Source: Bradyrhizobium manausense
GTDB lineage: Bacteria; Pseudomonadota; Alphaproteobacteria; Rhizobiales; Xanthobacteraceae
Direction of reading: 5' to 3'
Assembly: GCF_018131105.1 (NCBI RefSeq)
Contig: NZ_JAFCJI010000001.1
Span: 62,001 to 126,000, forward strand
Length of the DNA: 64,000 nucleotides
Position 1 is the first letter of the stretch, and every line of letters begins with the position of its first letter. A program made the translations under genes and the position numbers. The notes beneath the pieces are model-generated. The model made no database searches. It was not told the origin of the DNA and saw nothing but the letters and a program-made list of their open reading frames with translations. Below are positions 8,799-17,424 of the stretch, in pieces.

Positions 8799-10244
8799 TC
8801 ACAGCTCCCGCGCATTCGAGAACGCGAAGCTCGACACCCGCCGCGTCGTCTCGTCCAGGATCAGCGTGCGCGTGATCGGCGGCTCGGCGCGCTGGGCGCA
8901 GTTTTCGCGCTCGCAGAGGCGGCAGTTGACGCCGATCGGCGTGCCCTCGGTCTTCTCGAGATCGATGCCGGCGGCGTAGGTCAGGCGCGCGGCGTGGCGG
9001 ATCTCGCAGCCGAGGCCGATGGCGAAGCGCGGCTGCGGCAGCGGGTGCGGCGCCACGGGCCGGCGCACCATCTGCGCGATCGAGAAATAGCGTGTGCCGT
9101 CGGAGAGTTCGATCACCTGCTTCAGCAGCCGATCCGGCGTGTCGAAGGTCGAGTGCACGTTCCAGAGTGGACAGGTGCCGCCGAATTTCGAGAACGGGAA
9201 CGTGCCGGAGGAAAAGCGCTTCGACACGTTGCCGGCATTGTCGACGCGGAGCAGGAAGAACGGAATGCCGCGCGCGTTCGGCCGTTGCAGCGTGGTGAGG
9301 CGATGGCAGACCTGCTCGAAGCCGGAATTGAAGCGCTGCGCCAGCACGTGAATGTCGTAGTTGAGCGCTTCGGCCGCCGCGAGGAAGGCCGGGTAGGGCA
9401 TCATCACCGCAGCCGCAAAATAATTGCCGAGCGTGATGCGGAACAGCCGGCGCGGCGCGTCGTCGAGCGGACCGGCGCGGCCGATGATGGTTTCCAGGGC
9501 TTGCGCGCATTCCGCGAGGCCCAGCTGGAACGCGAGCTGGAAGGCGCGGCCGGCCGGATCGACCAGCTCCGAGATCAGGAGCTGGCGGCGATGGCGGTCG
9601 AAGCGCCGCAGCGTTTCGCGCATCACGTCGACAGGCATGATCCGGGTCTGGATCGAATGCTTTTCGCGCAGGCGCGTTGTGAGCGCCGCATAGAGCCCCT
9701 CGGCCGGCACGTCCAGCTCGTCGCGCAGGTTTTCCGCGGCCTGCTCGAGCTCCGGGAAATAATTGCGGTTGGCCTCGATCAGCTCGCGCACGCGCTCGAC
9801 CGGATTGGCCTCGTAGCGCGTGCCGACATCGCGGTCGGCCATTTGGGCTGCCGCCAGCGTCTCGCCCTGGCGGGCCTCGGCATAGGCTGCATAGAGCCGT
9901 TGCAGCGCATGGGTGACGCCGGGACAGAGCTCGGCGAGGTCGCGCAGCTCCTGCTTGGGAACGTCGATCTGGCGGAACAGCGGATCAGAGAAGATCTCGT
10001 TCAGCTCGGCAAAGAATCGGTCTTCATCGGCGGTGGCGAGATCGCGCAAATCGAGGTCATAGGTCTCGGCAAGCCGCAGCAGGATCTGGGCTGTCACCGG
10101 GCGCTGGTTCCGCTCGATCAGGTTGACATAGCTCGGGGAGATCCCGAGCCCCTCGGCGATCTGGGTTTGCGACAGCCCCAATTGCTGACGGATGCGCCGG
10201 AAACGCGGGCCGACGAACAGTTTCTTCCCGGATTCGGCAGGCAT
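8799..10244 (-). CDS. ScfR/RamB-type XRE regulator with IrrE-like domain, next to aceA
   Basis: Transcriptional regulator of 481 residues. The ATG at 10244 has GGAG eight bases upstream; a GTG two codons earlier is too close to it. An N-terminal XRE helix-turn-helix (about 15-68: RRIRQQLGLSQTQIAEGLGI, NLIERNQRPV) is followed by a long central region of the peptidase M78/IrrE-like type and a C-terminal domain with conserved cysteines (CPLWN, CEIRHAARL, CRLCERENCAQR). This architecture is that of the short-chain fatty acyl-CoA regulators, including RamB of corynebacteria, which control acetate and propionate metabolism. It is transcribed divergently from isocitrate lyase, which is the expected target. 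Confidence 0.85.
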   Translation of the reverse strand: MPAESGKKLFVGPRFRRIRQQLGLSQTQIAEGLGISPSYVNLIERNQRPVTAQILLRLAETYDLDLRDLATADEDRFFAELNEIFSDPLFRQIDVPKQELRDLAELCPGVTHALQRLYAAYAEARQGETLAAAQMADRDVGTRYEANPVERVRELIEANRNYFPELEQAAENLRDELDVPAEGLYAALTTRLREKHSIQTRIMPVDVMRETLRRFDRHRRQLLISELVDPAGRAFQLAFQLGLAECAQALETIIGRAGPLDDAPRRLFRITLGNYFAAAVMMPYPAFLAAAEALNYDIHVLAQRFNSGFEQVCHRLTTLQRPNARGIPFFLLRVDNAGNVSKRFSSGTFPFSKFGGTCPLWNVHSTFDTPDRLLKQVIELSDGTRYFSIAQMVRRPVAPHPLPQPRFAIGLGCEIRHAARLTYAAGIDLEKTEGTPIGVNCRLCERENCAQRAEPPITRTLILDETTRRVSSFAFSNAREL

Positions 10245-10289
10245 CGTCACGTCTCCAGCAGCATCAAGGTCAGTAATTCTGACCTATAA

Positions 10290-10344
10290 TTTACAAGATT
10301 TACAAAATAACATCTATTACATGTTCTGATGTTACATGACATCA
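10290..10344. promoter_or_regulatory. repeat-rich operator candidate upstream of aceA
   Basis: The 233 bp between the regulator and aceA is AT-rich for this genome. It holds a direct repeat TTTACAA at 10290-10296 and 10299-10305 (9-bp spacing), TTACATG at 10317-10323 and 10332-10338 (15-bp spacing), and a perfect inverted repeat TGATGT - 6 bp - ACATCA at 10327-10344. These are plausible binding sites for the ScfR-like protein encoded next door. No start site can be assigned from the sequence alone. Confidence 0.5.
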
Positions 10345-10477
10345 CCATTCAAATACAAGCACTCTGTACGAACTTATCTTTCTCGCGTTTATCTCACGAC
10401 ACGCATTTCGCAATGCATTGTCAAAAATGTCGATGACGGGGCGGATTGCATCGTCATCATCGAGAAGGATAAGGCAC

Positions 10478-12112
10478 ATGAACTACCAGCCCCGCGGCAT
10501 CAGCACCCTCCAGGGCCCGGCCTCGTATCAGAACGAGGTCGAAGCGGCCCAGGCGCTCCTTCAGACCCAGCCGACCTGGAACGGGGTGTCAGCCGAGGCC
10601 GTCGCGCGCATGCGCCTGCAGAACCGTTTCAAGACCGGCCTGGACGTCGCTCGCTACACCGCGGCGCTGATGCGGGCCGATATGGCGGCCTATGACAAGG
10701 ATCCGACCAAGTACACCCAGTCGCTCGGTTGCTGGCACGGCTTCATCGCCCAGCAGAAGCTGATCTCGGTCAAGAAGCATTTCGGCGGCAAGACCGATCG
10801 CACCTATCTGTACCTGTCCGGCTGGATGATCGCGGCGCTGCGCTCCGAGTTCGGCCCTCTGCCCGACCAGTCGATGCACGAGAAGACCTCCGTGCCGGCG
10901 CTGATCGAGGAGCTCTACACTTTCCTCCGTCAGGCGGATTCGCGTGAGCTCAACGACATCTTCCGCGCGCTCGACAAGGCGCGCAAGGAAGGTGACGCGA
11001 CCCGCGAGAGGGAGCTGATCGCGAAGATCGACAACTTCCAGACCCATGTCGTGCCCGTCATCGCCGACATCGACGCCGGCTTCGGCAATGCCGAGGCGAC
11101 CTATCTGCTCGCCAAGAAGATGATCGAAGCGGGCGCCTGCGCGCTCCAGATCGAGAACCAGGTCTCGGACGAGAAGCAGTGCGGTCACCAGGACGGCAAG
11201 GTCACTGTGCCGCACGAGGTGTTCATCGCGAAGATTCGTGCCTGCCGCCACGCCTTCCTCGAACTCGGCGTCGAAGACGGCGTCATCGTCACCCGCACCG
11301 ACTCGCTCGGCGCCGGCCTGACGCAGCAGATCGCCGTCAGCCACAAGCCCGGTGACATCGGCGACCAGTACAACAGCTTCCTCGATTGCGAGGAAATCAC
11401 CGCGGCGAACGCCCGCAACGGCGACGTCATCATCAACCGCAACGGCAAGATGATGCGTCCGAAGCGGCTGCCCTCGAACCTCTACCAGTTCCGTCCCGGC
11501 ACCGGCGAGGACCGCTGCGTGCTCGACAGCATCACCTCGCTGCAGAACGGCGCGGACCTCTTGTGGATCGAGACCGAGAAGCCGCATATCGAGCAGATCG
11601 CCAAGATGGTCGACCGCATCCGTGAGGTCATCCCGAACGCGAAGCTCGCCTACAACAACTCGCCCTCGTTCAACTGGACCATCAATTTCCGTTGGCAGGT
11701 CTACGATGCGATGAAGGAAGCCGGCAAGGATGTGTCCAGGTACAACCGCGCCGAACTGATGAAGCCGGAATACGACGATACGCCGCTGGCGATTGAAGCC
11801 GACGAGCGCATCCGGACCTTCCAGGCGGATTCGGCCAAGCGTGCCGGCATCTTCCACCATTTGATCACGCTGCCGACCTACCACACGGCCGCGCTGTCCA
11901 CCGACAACCTCGCACGCGAGTATTTCGGCGAGCAGGGCATGCTCGGCTACGTCAAGAACGTGCAGCGCCAGGAGATCCGCCAGGGCATCGCCTGCGCCAA
12001 GCATCAGAACATGGCCGGCTCCGATATCGGCGACGACCACAAGGAGTACTTCGCAGGTGAAGCGGCCCTGAAGGCGGGCGGCGCCCACAACACGATGAAC
12101 CAGTTCGGCTAA
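10478..12112 (+). CDS. aceA: isocitrate lyase
   Basis: Glyoxylate-shunt enzyme cleaving isocitrate to glyoxylate and succinate. 544 residues from the ATG at 10478, preceded by AAGGA; an in-frame ATG at 10418 adds a non-homologous leader. The metal and substrate motifs are present: DIDAGFGN, the catalytic loop KQCGHQDGK with Cys235, and NNSPSFNWT. The size fits the longer isocitrate lyase subclass rather than the approximately 430-residue E. coli type, and the loop reads KQCGH instead of KKCGH. It is divergent from an acyl-CoA-type regulator and is followed after 23 bp by a DUF4170 gene, probably on the same transcript. Confidence 0.95.
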   Translation: MNYQPRGISTLQGPASYQNEVEAAQALLQTQPTWNGVSAEAVARMRLQNRFKTGLDVARYTAALMRADMAAYDKDPTKYTQSLGCWHGFIAQQKLISVKKHFGGKTDRTYLYLSGWMIAALRSEFGPLPDQSMHEKTSVPALIEELYTFLRQADSRELNDIFRALDKARKEGDATRERELIAKIDNFQTHVVPVIADIDAGFGNAEATYLLAKKMIEAGACALQIENQVSDEKQCGHQDGKVTVPHEVFIAKIRACRHAFLELGVEDGVIVTRTDSLGAGLTQQIAVSHKPGDIGDQYNSFLDCEEITAANARNGDVIINRNGKMMRPKRLPSNLYQFRPGTGEDRCVLDSITSLQNGADLLWIETEKPHIEQIAKMVDRIREVIPNAKLAYNNSPSFNWTINFRWQVYDAMKEAGKDVSRYNRAELMKPEYDDTPLAIEADERIRTFQADSAKRAGIFHHLITLPTYHTAALSTDNLAREYFGEQGMLGYVKNVQRQEIRQGIACAKHQNMAGSDIGDDHKEYFAGEAALKAGGAHNTMNQFG

Positions 12113-12135
12113 CGCACCTCGACAGGAGACTGACA

Positions 12136-12345
12136 ATGACCAAAGGCAGCAATTTCTGGGTGATCGGCGGCGAGTTCGGCTCGATGAACTTCCACAAGCT
12201 CGTCGAAGGCTCCGCCCAGGTGCAGGGTCCGTTCAAGACCCGCAAGGAAGCCGAGGACGCCTGGCGCTCGGTTTCGGAAGAGAACCGCCATAAGGCCGGC
12301 GTCCGCTTCTCGATCGTGGAAGAGCCGTCGCGGGTCTCAGCCTGA
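12136..12345 (+). CDS. DUF4170 family small protein
   Basis: A 69-residue protein with AGGAG seven bases before the ATG. The sequence NFWVIGGEFGSMNFHKLVEG ... GPFKTRKEAEDAWRSVSEEN is the compact domain of alphaproteobacterial DUF4170 proteins, whose function is not known. It follows aceA by 23 bp and precedes a strong terminator, so it is probably the last gene of an aceA transcript. Confidence 0.85.
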   Translation: MTKGSNFWVIGGEFGSMNFHKLVEGSAQVQGPFKTRKEAEDAWRSVSEENRHKAGVRFSIVEEPSRVSA

Positions 12346-12387
12346 CGGCTGCCTGACAAACACAAAAAGACGTCCAAGGACGGAGGG

Positions 12388-12426
12388 TCCCATCCGGCGC
12401 AAGCCGGGTGGGATCGTCTGTTTTTG
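12388..12426 (+). terminator. rho-independent terminator after the DUF4170 gene
   Basis: The stem TCCCAtCCGGC / GCCGGgTGGGA with a GCAA loop is followed by a T-rich run (TTTTTT at 12420 onward). It lies 43 bp after the DUF4170 stop. Confidence 0.85.
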
Positions 12427-12534
12427 GCACACATCAGCAGCCTGTGGGCGCCGTAAGTATCTGGAATGATGGACCCTTTGCGGGCGCCGTGGTTGCTGAT
12501 AGGTTAATGGGGAGAGTTGAGGACGAGGCCGACA

Positions 12535-13092
12535 ATGTCAGAGCCCGAGACGAGCGGGACCCATCCCAGCCAGCCGCGCCCGGTGCGGCTGCGCGACGCG
12601 CTGTTGCGCGCGCGGATCGAGGCCGCCGACCGGACCGGCGTGGTCGTCGATCTCAGGGACGCCGAGGTGGCGCGGCTCGAGATCCTCAACGACGCGCTCG
12701 ATCCGCTGTTCGCGCAGGTGCCCGACCAGATCGATTTATTCGACCGCGGCATCAGCCAGGGCGATACGCCCAGGCTCTGGATCGACGTCGTCGCCCACAT
12801 CCTGATGGGACGCGACAAGCGCCAGTACCGCTTCGTCCAGGACACCCGCTTCGGCCGCATCGTGCTCGCCGAATCGCACGACACTGCTGTCATCGTCGAG
12901 GCGGTGACCGACTACGTCGCCCGCCGCATGATTGAGCGCGAACGCGCGATGGTGGTGTTGCCGGAGCCGAAGGAAGAGGTCGCCGCACAGCCGCCGCGCC
13001 GCTCGCGCGTCTGGCCGTTCCTGCTCGGCTTCATTCTCGGTGCCGCCGCGCTGTTCGGTGTCGCCGTGCTTGCGGCGTTGCGGAGCTGGTGA
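12535..13092 (+). CDS. hypothetical protein with C-terminal membrane anchor
   Basis: A 185-residue protein from the ATG at 12535 with GAGG upstream; the frame also has a TTG at 12517. The N-terminal 140 residues are soluble and charged (RDALLRARIEAADRTGVVVD, HILMGRDKRQYRFVQD), and a single membrane helix near the end (VWPFLLGFILGAAALFGVAV) makes it a tail-anchored protein. No characterised family was recognised. The gene is monocistronic and converges on the metallophosphoesterase across a palindromic repeat. Confidence 0.75.
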   Translation: MSEPETSGTHPSQPRPVRLRDALLRARIEAADRTGVVVDLRDAEVARLEILNDALDPLFAQVPDQIDLFDRGISQGDTPRLWIDVVAHILMGRDKRQYRFVQDTRFGRIVLAESHDTAVIVEAVTDYVARRMIERERAMVVLPEPKEEVAAQPPRRSRVWPFLLGFILGAAALFGVAVLAALRSW

Positions 13093-13104
13093 AGACTGCC
13101 TCGT

Positions 13105-13179
13105 CATTGCCAGCGAAGCGAAGCAATCCAGGACCATCTCCGCGAAGGGATTCTGGATTGCTTCGCTTCGCTCGCAATG
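13105..13179. repeat. dispersed palindromic repeat (REP-like), copy 2
   Basis: An inverted repeat with left arm GCGAAGCGAAGCAATCCAGG and right arm containing CTGGATTGCTTCGCTTCGCT. It lies in the gap between converging genes ending at 13092 and 13188. The arms match the copy at 8696-8772 closely. Confidence 0.82.
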
Positions 13180-13187
13180 AGGGCCGA

Positions 13188-14081
13188 TTAGAGCAGCCGC
13201 GCGCGCTTGATCTCCCGGATCTGCAAGCCGTGATCGATGCTCCGCACGATCTGCTCGCAGCGCCAGCCGTCATTGTCCTTCTCAATCGCGAACAGATTGT
13301 ACGCCGCTGCCGGATAGTGCCCATGCGCGAGTGCGGAGGCCGACGGCACGCCGATCGCTGGAATTTTGCCGATGGGGCCTTCGAACCACATCGTCGAATG
13401 AATGTGGTCGTGCCCGTGCAGGACCAGCTCGACGCCCCAGCGCTTGAGCAGCGCGAGCAGCGCAGCGGAATCCGTCAGCCGCTTCTGGCGCGCGTCGGAT
13501 TTCAGCGGATGATGCACCAGCAGCACGCGGAACACATCCTCGGACGCCAGTTGTTCGAGTACGCGTTCGAGATCAGCGAGCTGATCGCGTCCGAGCGTGC
13601 CCGTTGCCATCAAGGGCGGCGTCGGCACGGCGCTGGAGAGACTGATCAGCGCAGCCGGTCCACGGCGGCGTATCCCGGGAAAGCCGACATTGCCGTCGTC
13701 GCCGGCAAGATAGGGCGCAAAGGCCTCGCCGAAGCGATGAAATGTAGCGCGGACATAGGCGTCATGATTGCCGGGGATCGTAGTGACGCGGTCGGGCGGG
13801 CCGACCCCGTCGAGCCAGGCACGCGCCGGCGCGAACTCCGCCTCCATCGCCAGGTTGACGAGATCGCCCGTCACCGCGATGTGGTCCGGCGCTTGCGCCT
13901 GCACGTCGGCCACCAGTGCGTCGAGCACCTCGCGGCGCTGATATTTGTGCCGGTTGCGCGTCCAGTTGACGTAGCCGAACGCGCGCTTGCCCGCGAGTTC
14001 GATCAGCCGCGGCTTCGGCAGCGGCGGCAGATGCGGGTCGGACAGATGGGCGAGCGTGAAAGGTGCCAAGAAAGATGTCAT
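13188..14081 (-). CDS. calcineurin-like metallophosphoesterase
   Basis: A 297-residue cytoplasmic phosphoesterase. The ATG at 14081 begins MTSFLAPFTLAHLSDPH, directly before the first metal motif; the upstream extension is basic and non-homologous. The full two-metal set is visible: HLSDPHL, GDLVN, PGNHD, VHHPL and HGHDHIH. It resembles the CpdA/Icc-type phosphodiesterases, but the substrate cannot be read from the sequence. It is a single gene, divergent from the Nudix gene at 14186. Confidence 0.88.
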   Translation of the reverse strand: MTSFLAPFTLAHLSDPHLPPLPKPRLIELAGKRAFGYVNWTRNRHKYQRREVLDALVADVQAQAPDHIAVTGDLVNLAMEAEFAPARAWLDGVGPPDRVTTIPGNHDAYVRATFHRFGEAFAPYLAGDDGNVGFPGIRRRGPAALISLSSAVPTPPLMATGTLGRDQLADLERVLEQLASEDVFRVLLVHHPLKSDARQKRLTDSAALLALLKRWGVELVLHGHDHIHSTMWFEGPIGKIPAIGVPSASALAHGHYPAAAYNLFAIEKDNDGWRCEQIVRSIDHGLQIREIKRARLL

Positions 14082-14185
14082 CGCGCGCGATTGCCTCGCT
14101 ATTCCCCTGCTGTAATGGCAAGGTCGCCGGCAACGCGCAAGCGGAGCCTGCAAGCGCCTGAAGTGGCGTGCATCACGAGAGGCTA

Positions 14186-14677
14186 ATGGGAAAGCGCCTG
14201 GACGAGATCCGACGAAGATTCGAGCCGCTGCTGCGGCGAATCTTCCACGCCTATTTCCTGGTGGTTCGCGGCATGACCCTGGGCGTCCGCGCCGTGGTGC
14301 TCGATGCCGACAACAAGGTGTTCCTGGTCAAGCACAGCTACGTCTCGGGCTGGTATCTGCCCGGCGGCGGCGTCGACTTCGGTGAGACCATGGAGCAGGC
14401 GATGCGCCGCGAACTCAAGGAGGAGGGCGATATCGACCTGACCGGGGAGGCGGTGCTGCATGGCATCTTCCTGAACAGCCACGTCTCCCGCCGCGACCAT
14501 GTCGCGGTCTATGTCGTCAGGCATTTCCGCCAGGACCGCCTGCCGGAGCCCAACCGCGAGATCATCGAATGCGGCTTCTTCGATGCCGCCGCATTGCCGG
14601 AGGGCGCGACATCAGGTACGCGGCTGCGGATCGCCGAAGTGCTCGATGGCAGGCCCGCGACGGCGACGTGGCGTTGA
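14186..14677 (+). CDS. Nudix hydrolase
   Basis: A 163-residue Nudix protein. The ATG at 14186 has GAGAGG just upstream; a GTG at 14168 is an alternative. The Nudix box is GGVDFGETMEQAMRRELKEE followed by GDI, so the Gly expected near the end of the consensus (EExGU) is replaced by Asp. It has the catalytic REL-x-EE core. The N-terminal MTLGVRAVVLDADNKVFLVK is typical of the family. It ends 9 bp before a membrane-protein gene linked to glycan transfer, so it may act on a sugar nucleotide, though that is only inferred from context. Confidence 0.85.
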   Translation: MGKRLDEIRRRFEPLLRRIFHAYFLVVRGMTLGVRAVVLDADNKVFLVKHSYVSGWYLPGGGVDFGETMEQAMRRELKEEGDIDLTGEAVLHGIFLNSHVSRRDHVAVYVVRHFRQDRLPEPNREIIECGFFDAAALPEGATSGTRLRIAEVLDGRPATATWR

Positions 14678-14686
14678 GGGCCGGCC

Positions 14687-15877
14687 ATGCTAGTAACCCG
14701 TCCGAATGGGCGCCGCGGAAACCTGATGAAAGCTGCAAAACTTGCCTTCGGCCTGATCTGCCTTGCGATCCTCGCCAGCAACATTTGGACAATGTCGCGC
14801 TGGAGCGAGGCGCGCGGGGTCTATGATGACATCTGCTATCTCAGGCAGGCGCATCTGTTCCAGCGCTTCGGCGCCGGCGGGCTCGATACCAATGCGGTCG
14901 GGGACGACGATCGCTATTTCGAAGGCAAGATGAAGGAGATCGGCTTCGCCGAGTGGAAGGATCCGATCCGCTGGCCGTGCCATAATCCGATGCCTGACGG
15001 CAAGGTCGTGATGCAATATCCGCCGGGCACCGGCTTTCTGCTGGCGCTGTTTCCCGAGGGGCATCAGGTGGTGCCGCTTTATATTGCCGCGAGCCTGATC
15101 GTCTGCGGCCTCGCGCTATCGGGCATTTTCCTGGCGCGGACGCTGCCTTCGGTCGTTGGAGCAGGCGCGTTCGGCGCGCTTGCGATCTATCTCATGATTA
15201 ACCCGGCCAAGGCGAGCTATTCGGTCGCACCGACCATGGCGCTGTGCGCCGTGGCGGGCTTCCTCACCGCGCTGTGGCTGAGCAGGGACAAGCGCAGCGT
15301 CTTGCTGATTGCGCTGATCGGTCTCCTGCTCGGCGCGTCGGTCAATTTCAGACTGCCGAACGCGCTGCTCGCGGCCGGCTATTTCCTGTTCCTCGGCATT
15401 CCCTTTTTGTGGACGCGTTCGCTCGCGATCTTCGTGCAGGGCCTCGCCTTCGGTGCCGGTGTGCTGGTCGGCATGGCGCCGACGCTCGCCGCCCAGGCCA
15501 TCAATGCCGGCAGCGCGCTGGCGACGACCTATGGCAGCGCCGACGTGGTGGCGCCGGCGTTCGATCTTGCGGTGTTTGGCCAGTATCTGCGCGACATGCA
15601 GTTCGTGCTGATCGTGCTCGCGATCGGCGCGACGCTCTGGCTGTTGCGGGCCGGCGAGGCGCATGTGCGGCAGGCAGCGTTCGTCGTCGTCGGCAACCTC
15701 GTCGTCAATCTCGGCTTCTTCATGAGCCACCCGATCTTCACGCCGTACTACGTCGTGCCGATCGCGATGCTGTCGCTGTGGACGCTGTCGTTCGCCCGGC
15801 TCCTGCAACCTGCCGAGGTGCGAGAGGCTGTGCCGGTCCGGAGCGAACCGGCCAACTTCGGAACGTCGTCGCGATGA
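14687..15877 (+). CDS. multi-pass membrane protein, GT-C-like
   Basis: An inner-membrane protein of 396 residues with about ten hydrophobic segments. The ATG at 14687 has GAGGG upstream; an internal ATG at 14726 (MKAAKLAFGLICLAI) is a good alternative start. The first periplasmic loop carries GVYDDICYLRQAHLF and QYPPGTGFLLALF, reminiscent of the acidic first loop and PPG element of dolichyl/polyprenyl-phosphate-dependent GT-C enzymes. It overlaps the next gene by four bases. A lipid-linked sugar acceptor role is inferred from that pairing only. Confidence 0.75.
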   Translation: MLVTRPNGRRGNLMKAAKLAFGLICLAILASNIWTMSRWSEARGVYDDICYLRQAHLFQRFGAGGLDTNAVGDDDRYFEGKMKEIGFAEWKDPIRWPCHNPMPDGKVVMQYPPGTGFLLALFPEGHQVVPLYIAASLIVCGLALSGIFLARTLPSVVGAGAFGALAIYLMINPAKASYSVAPTMALCAVAGFLTALWLSRDKRSVLLIALIGLLLGASVNFRLPNALLAAGYFLFLGIPFLWTRSLAIFVQGLAFGAGVLVGMAPTLAAQAINAGSALATTYGSADVVAPAFDLAVFGQYLRDMQFVLIVLAIGATLWLLRAGEAHVRQAAFVVVGNLVVNLGFFMSHPIFTPYYVVPIAMLSLWTLSFARLLQPAEVREAVPVRSEPANFGTSSR

Positions 15878-16809
15878 TTTCCGTGCAACCCCGCATCGCT
15901 GTGCTGGTGCCCTGCTACAACGAGGAGGCGGCGGTTGCGACCGTCGTCGCCAATTTCCGCAGCGCGTTGCCAGCGGCCGAGATCTATGTCTACGACAACA
16001 ATTCGCGCGACCGCACTGCTGCCGTTGCGCGCGAGGCCGGCGCGATCGTGCGCAGCGAGCGGCGGCAGGGCAAGGGTAACGTCGTTCGCCGCATGTTCGC
16101 CGATGTCGAGGCCGACATCTACGTGCTGGTCGACGGCGATGCCACCTACGACGCACCTAGCGCCCCTGACATGATCGACAAGCTGCTCGACGAGCATCTC
16201 GACATGGTGGTGGGCTTGCGCATCGACCAGTCGCAGGCTGCCTACCGTCTCGGCCATCGCACCGGCAATCGCATGTTAACCGGGTTTCTGGCCTGGACCT
16301 TCGGTCGCGATTTCCAGGACATCCTGTCCGGCTACCGGGTGTTCTCGCGCCGCTTCGTCAAATCGTTCCCGGTGTTGTCGGACGGTTTCGAGATCGAGAC
16401 CGAACTCGCCGTCTACGCGCTGGAACTGTCGCTGCCGGTCGCGGAAGTCGAGACGCCCTATTACGCGCGGCCCGAGGGCTCGTTCTCGAAGCTCAACACC
16501 TGGCGCGATGGTTTTCGCATTCTCGGCACCATGCTGAAGCTCTACCGCGCCGAAAAGCCGCTGCGCTTCTTCGGTGCCATCGGCATCCTGCTGGCGGTCG
16601 TGTCGGTGCTGCTCTCGATCCCGATCGTGATCACCTTCGTCGAGACCGGGCTCGTGCCGCGGCTGCCGACCGCGGTGCTGTCGATGGGACTGATGATCAT
16701 GGCGATGCTGTCGGTCTCGTCAGGCCTCGTGCTCGACACCGTGACGCGGGGGCGGCGGGAGATGAAGATGCTGGCCTATCTGTCCCAGCCCGCGCCGAAA
16801 AGGAACTGA
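15874..16809 (+). CDS. GT2 glycosyltransferase, polyprenyl-phosphate sugar synthase type
   Basis: A 311-residue enzyme starting at the ATG at 15874 within an ATGA overlap with the upstream membrane gene. The catalytic domain (1-230) contains VLVPCYNEEAAVATVV, YVYDNNSRD, LVDGDATYD and FQDILSGYRVFSRRF, as in dolichol-phosphate mannosyltransferase-like proteins. Two membrane helices follow (about 235-260 and 275-295). Such enzymes load a sugar onto undecaprenyl phosphate for transfer on the periplasmic side, where the neighbouring GT-C-like protein could use it. Confidence 0.88.
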   Translation: MISVQPRIAVLVPCYNEEAAVATVVANFRSALPAAEIYVYDNNSRDRTAAVAREAGAIVRSERRQGKGNVVRRMFADVEADIYVLVDGDATYDAPSAPDMIDKLLDEHLDMVVGLRIDQSQAAYRLGHRTGNRMLTGFLAWTFGRDFQDILSGYRVFSRRFVKSFPVLSDGFEIETELAVYALELSLPVAEVETPYYARPEGSFSKLNTWRDGFRILGTMLKLYRAEKPLRFFGAIGILLAVVSVLLSIPIVITFVETGLVPRLPTAVLSMGLMIMAMLSVSSGLVLDTVTRGRREMKMLAYLSQPAPKRN

Positions 16810-16882
16810 CGTAGATCGGTCCCATGGACGACGGCACGTCCTGATGCTACTCCGATTCCTCTATTGACGCGTTTTTGGCAAC

Positions 16883-17398
16883 ATGACCGATCTCTCAATC
16901 ACCATCCGCCCCGAAGCTCCAGGCGACGCCCAGGCGATCGAGCGGCTGCATGAGCGCACGTTCGGCCCCGGCCGTTTCGTGCTCAGCGCCTATCGCATCC
17001 GCGAGCACGTCGACCATCTGCTCGACGTTTCCTTCACTGCCCGCATCGGCACGCTGCTGGTCGGTTCGGTCAGGCAATTGCCTGTCATGATCGGCGAGAC
17101 GCCGGCGCTGTTGCTCGGGCCGCTCACGGTCGAGCCGCCATTCCGCAGCCGCGGCATCGGCCGCATGCTGATGGAGCGGGCCCTGAAGGATGCCAAGGAC
17201 AAGGGGCATCGCCTCGTGCTGCTGGTCGGCGACGAGCCGTATTACAGCCGCGTCGGCTTCAAGCTCGTGCCGAAGGGCCGCATCACCATGCCGGGTCCGG
17301 TCGATGCCGCCCGTGTCCTGGTGTACGAACTCGCCGACGGCGCGTTTGAGGGCGTCTCGGGCACAGTTGCCCCGGACTGGAGCAAGGCGCGCGGGTAA
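16883..17398 (+). CDS. GNAT family N-acetyltransferase (YhbS-like)
   Basis: A 171-residue protein with the acetyl-CoA pyrophosphate loop RSRGIGRMLM (about residue 91) and the downstream GDEPYYSRVGFKLVPKG element that marks YhbS-type GNATs. The substrate is unknown. The start ATG at 16883 has no strong Shine-Dalgarno. It is separated from the DUF1801 gene by 26 bp, so the two may be co-transcribed. Confidence 0.88.
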   Translation: MTDLSITIRPEAPGDAQAIERLHERTFGPGRFVLSAYRIREHVDHLLDVSFTARIGTLLVGSVRQLPVMIGETPALLLGPLTVEPPFRSRGIGRMLMERALKDAKDKGHRLVLLVGDEPYYSRVGFKLVPKGRITMPGPVDAARVLVYELADGAFEGVSGTVAPDWSKARG

Positions 17399-17424
17399 CG
17401 CACCACCGACCGGTCGAGGCTCAC

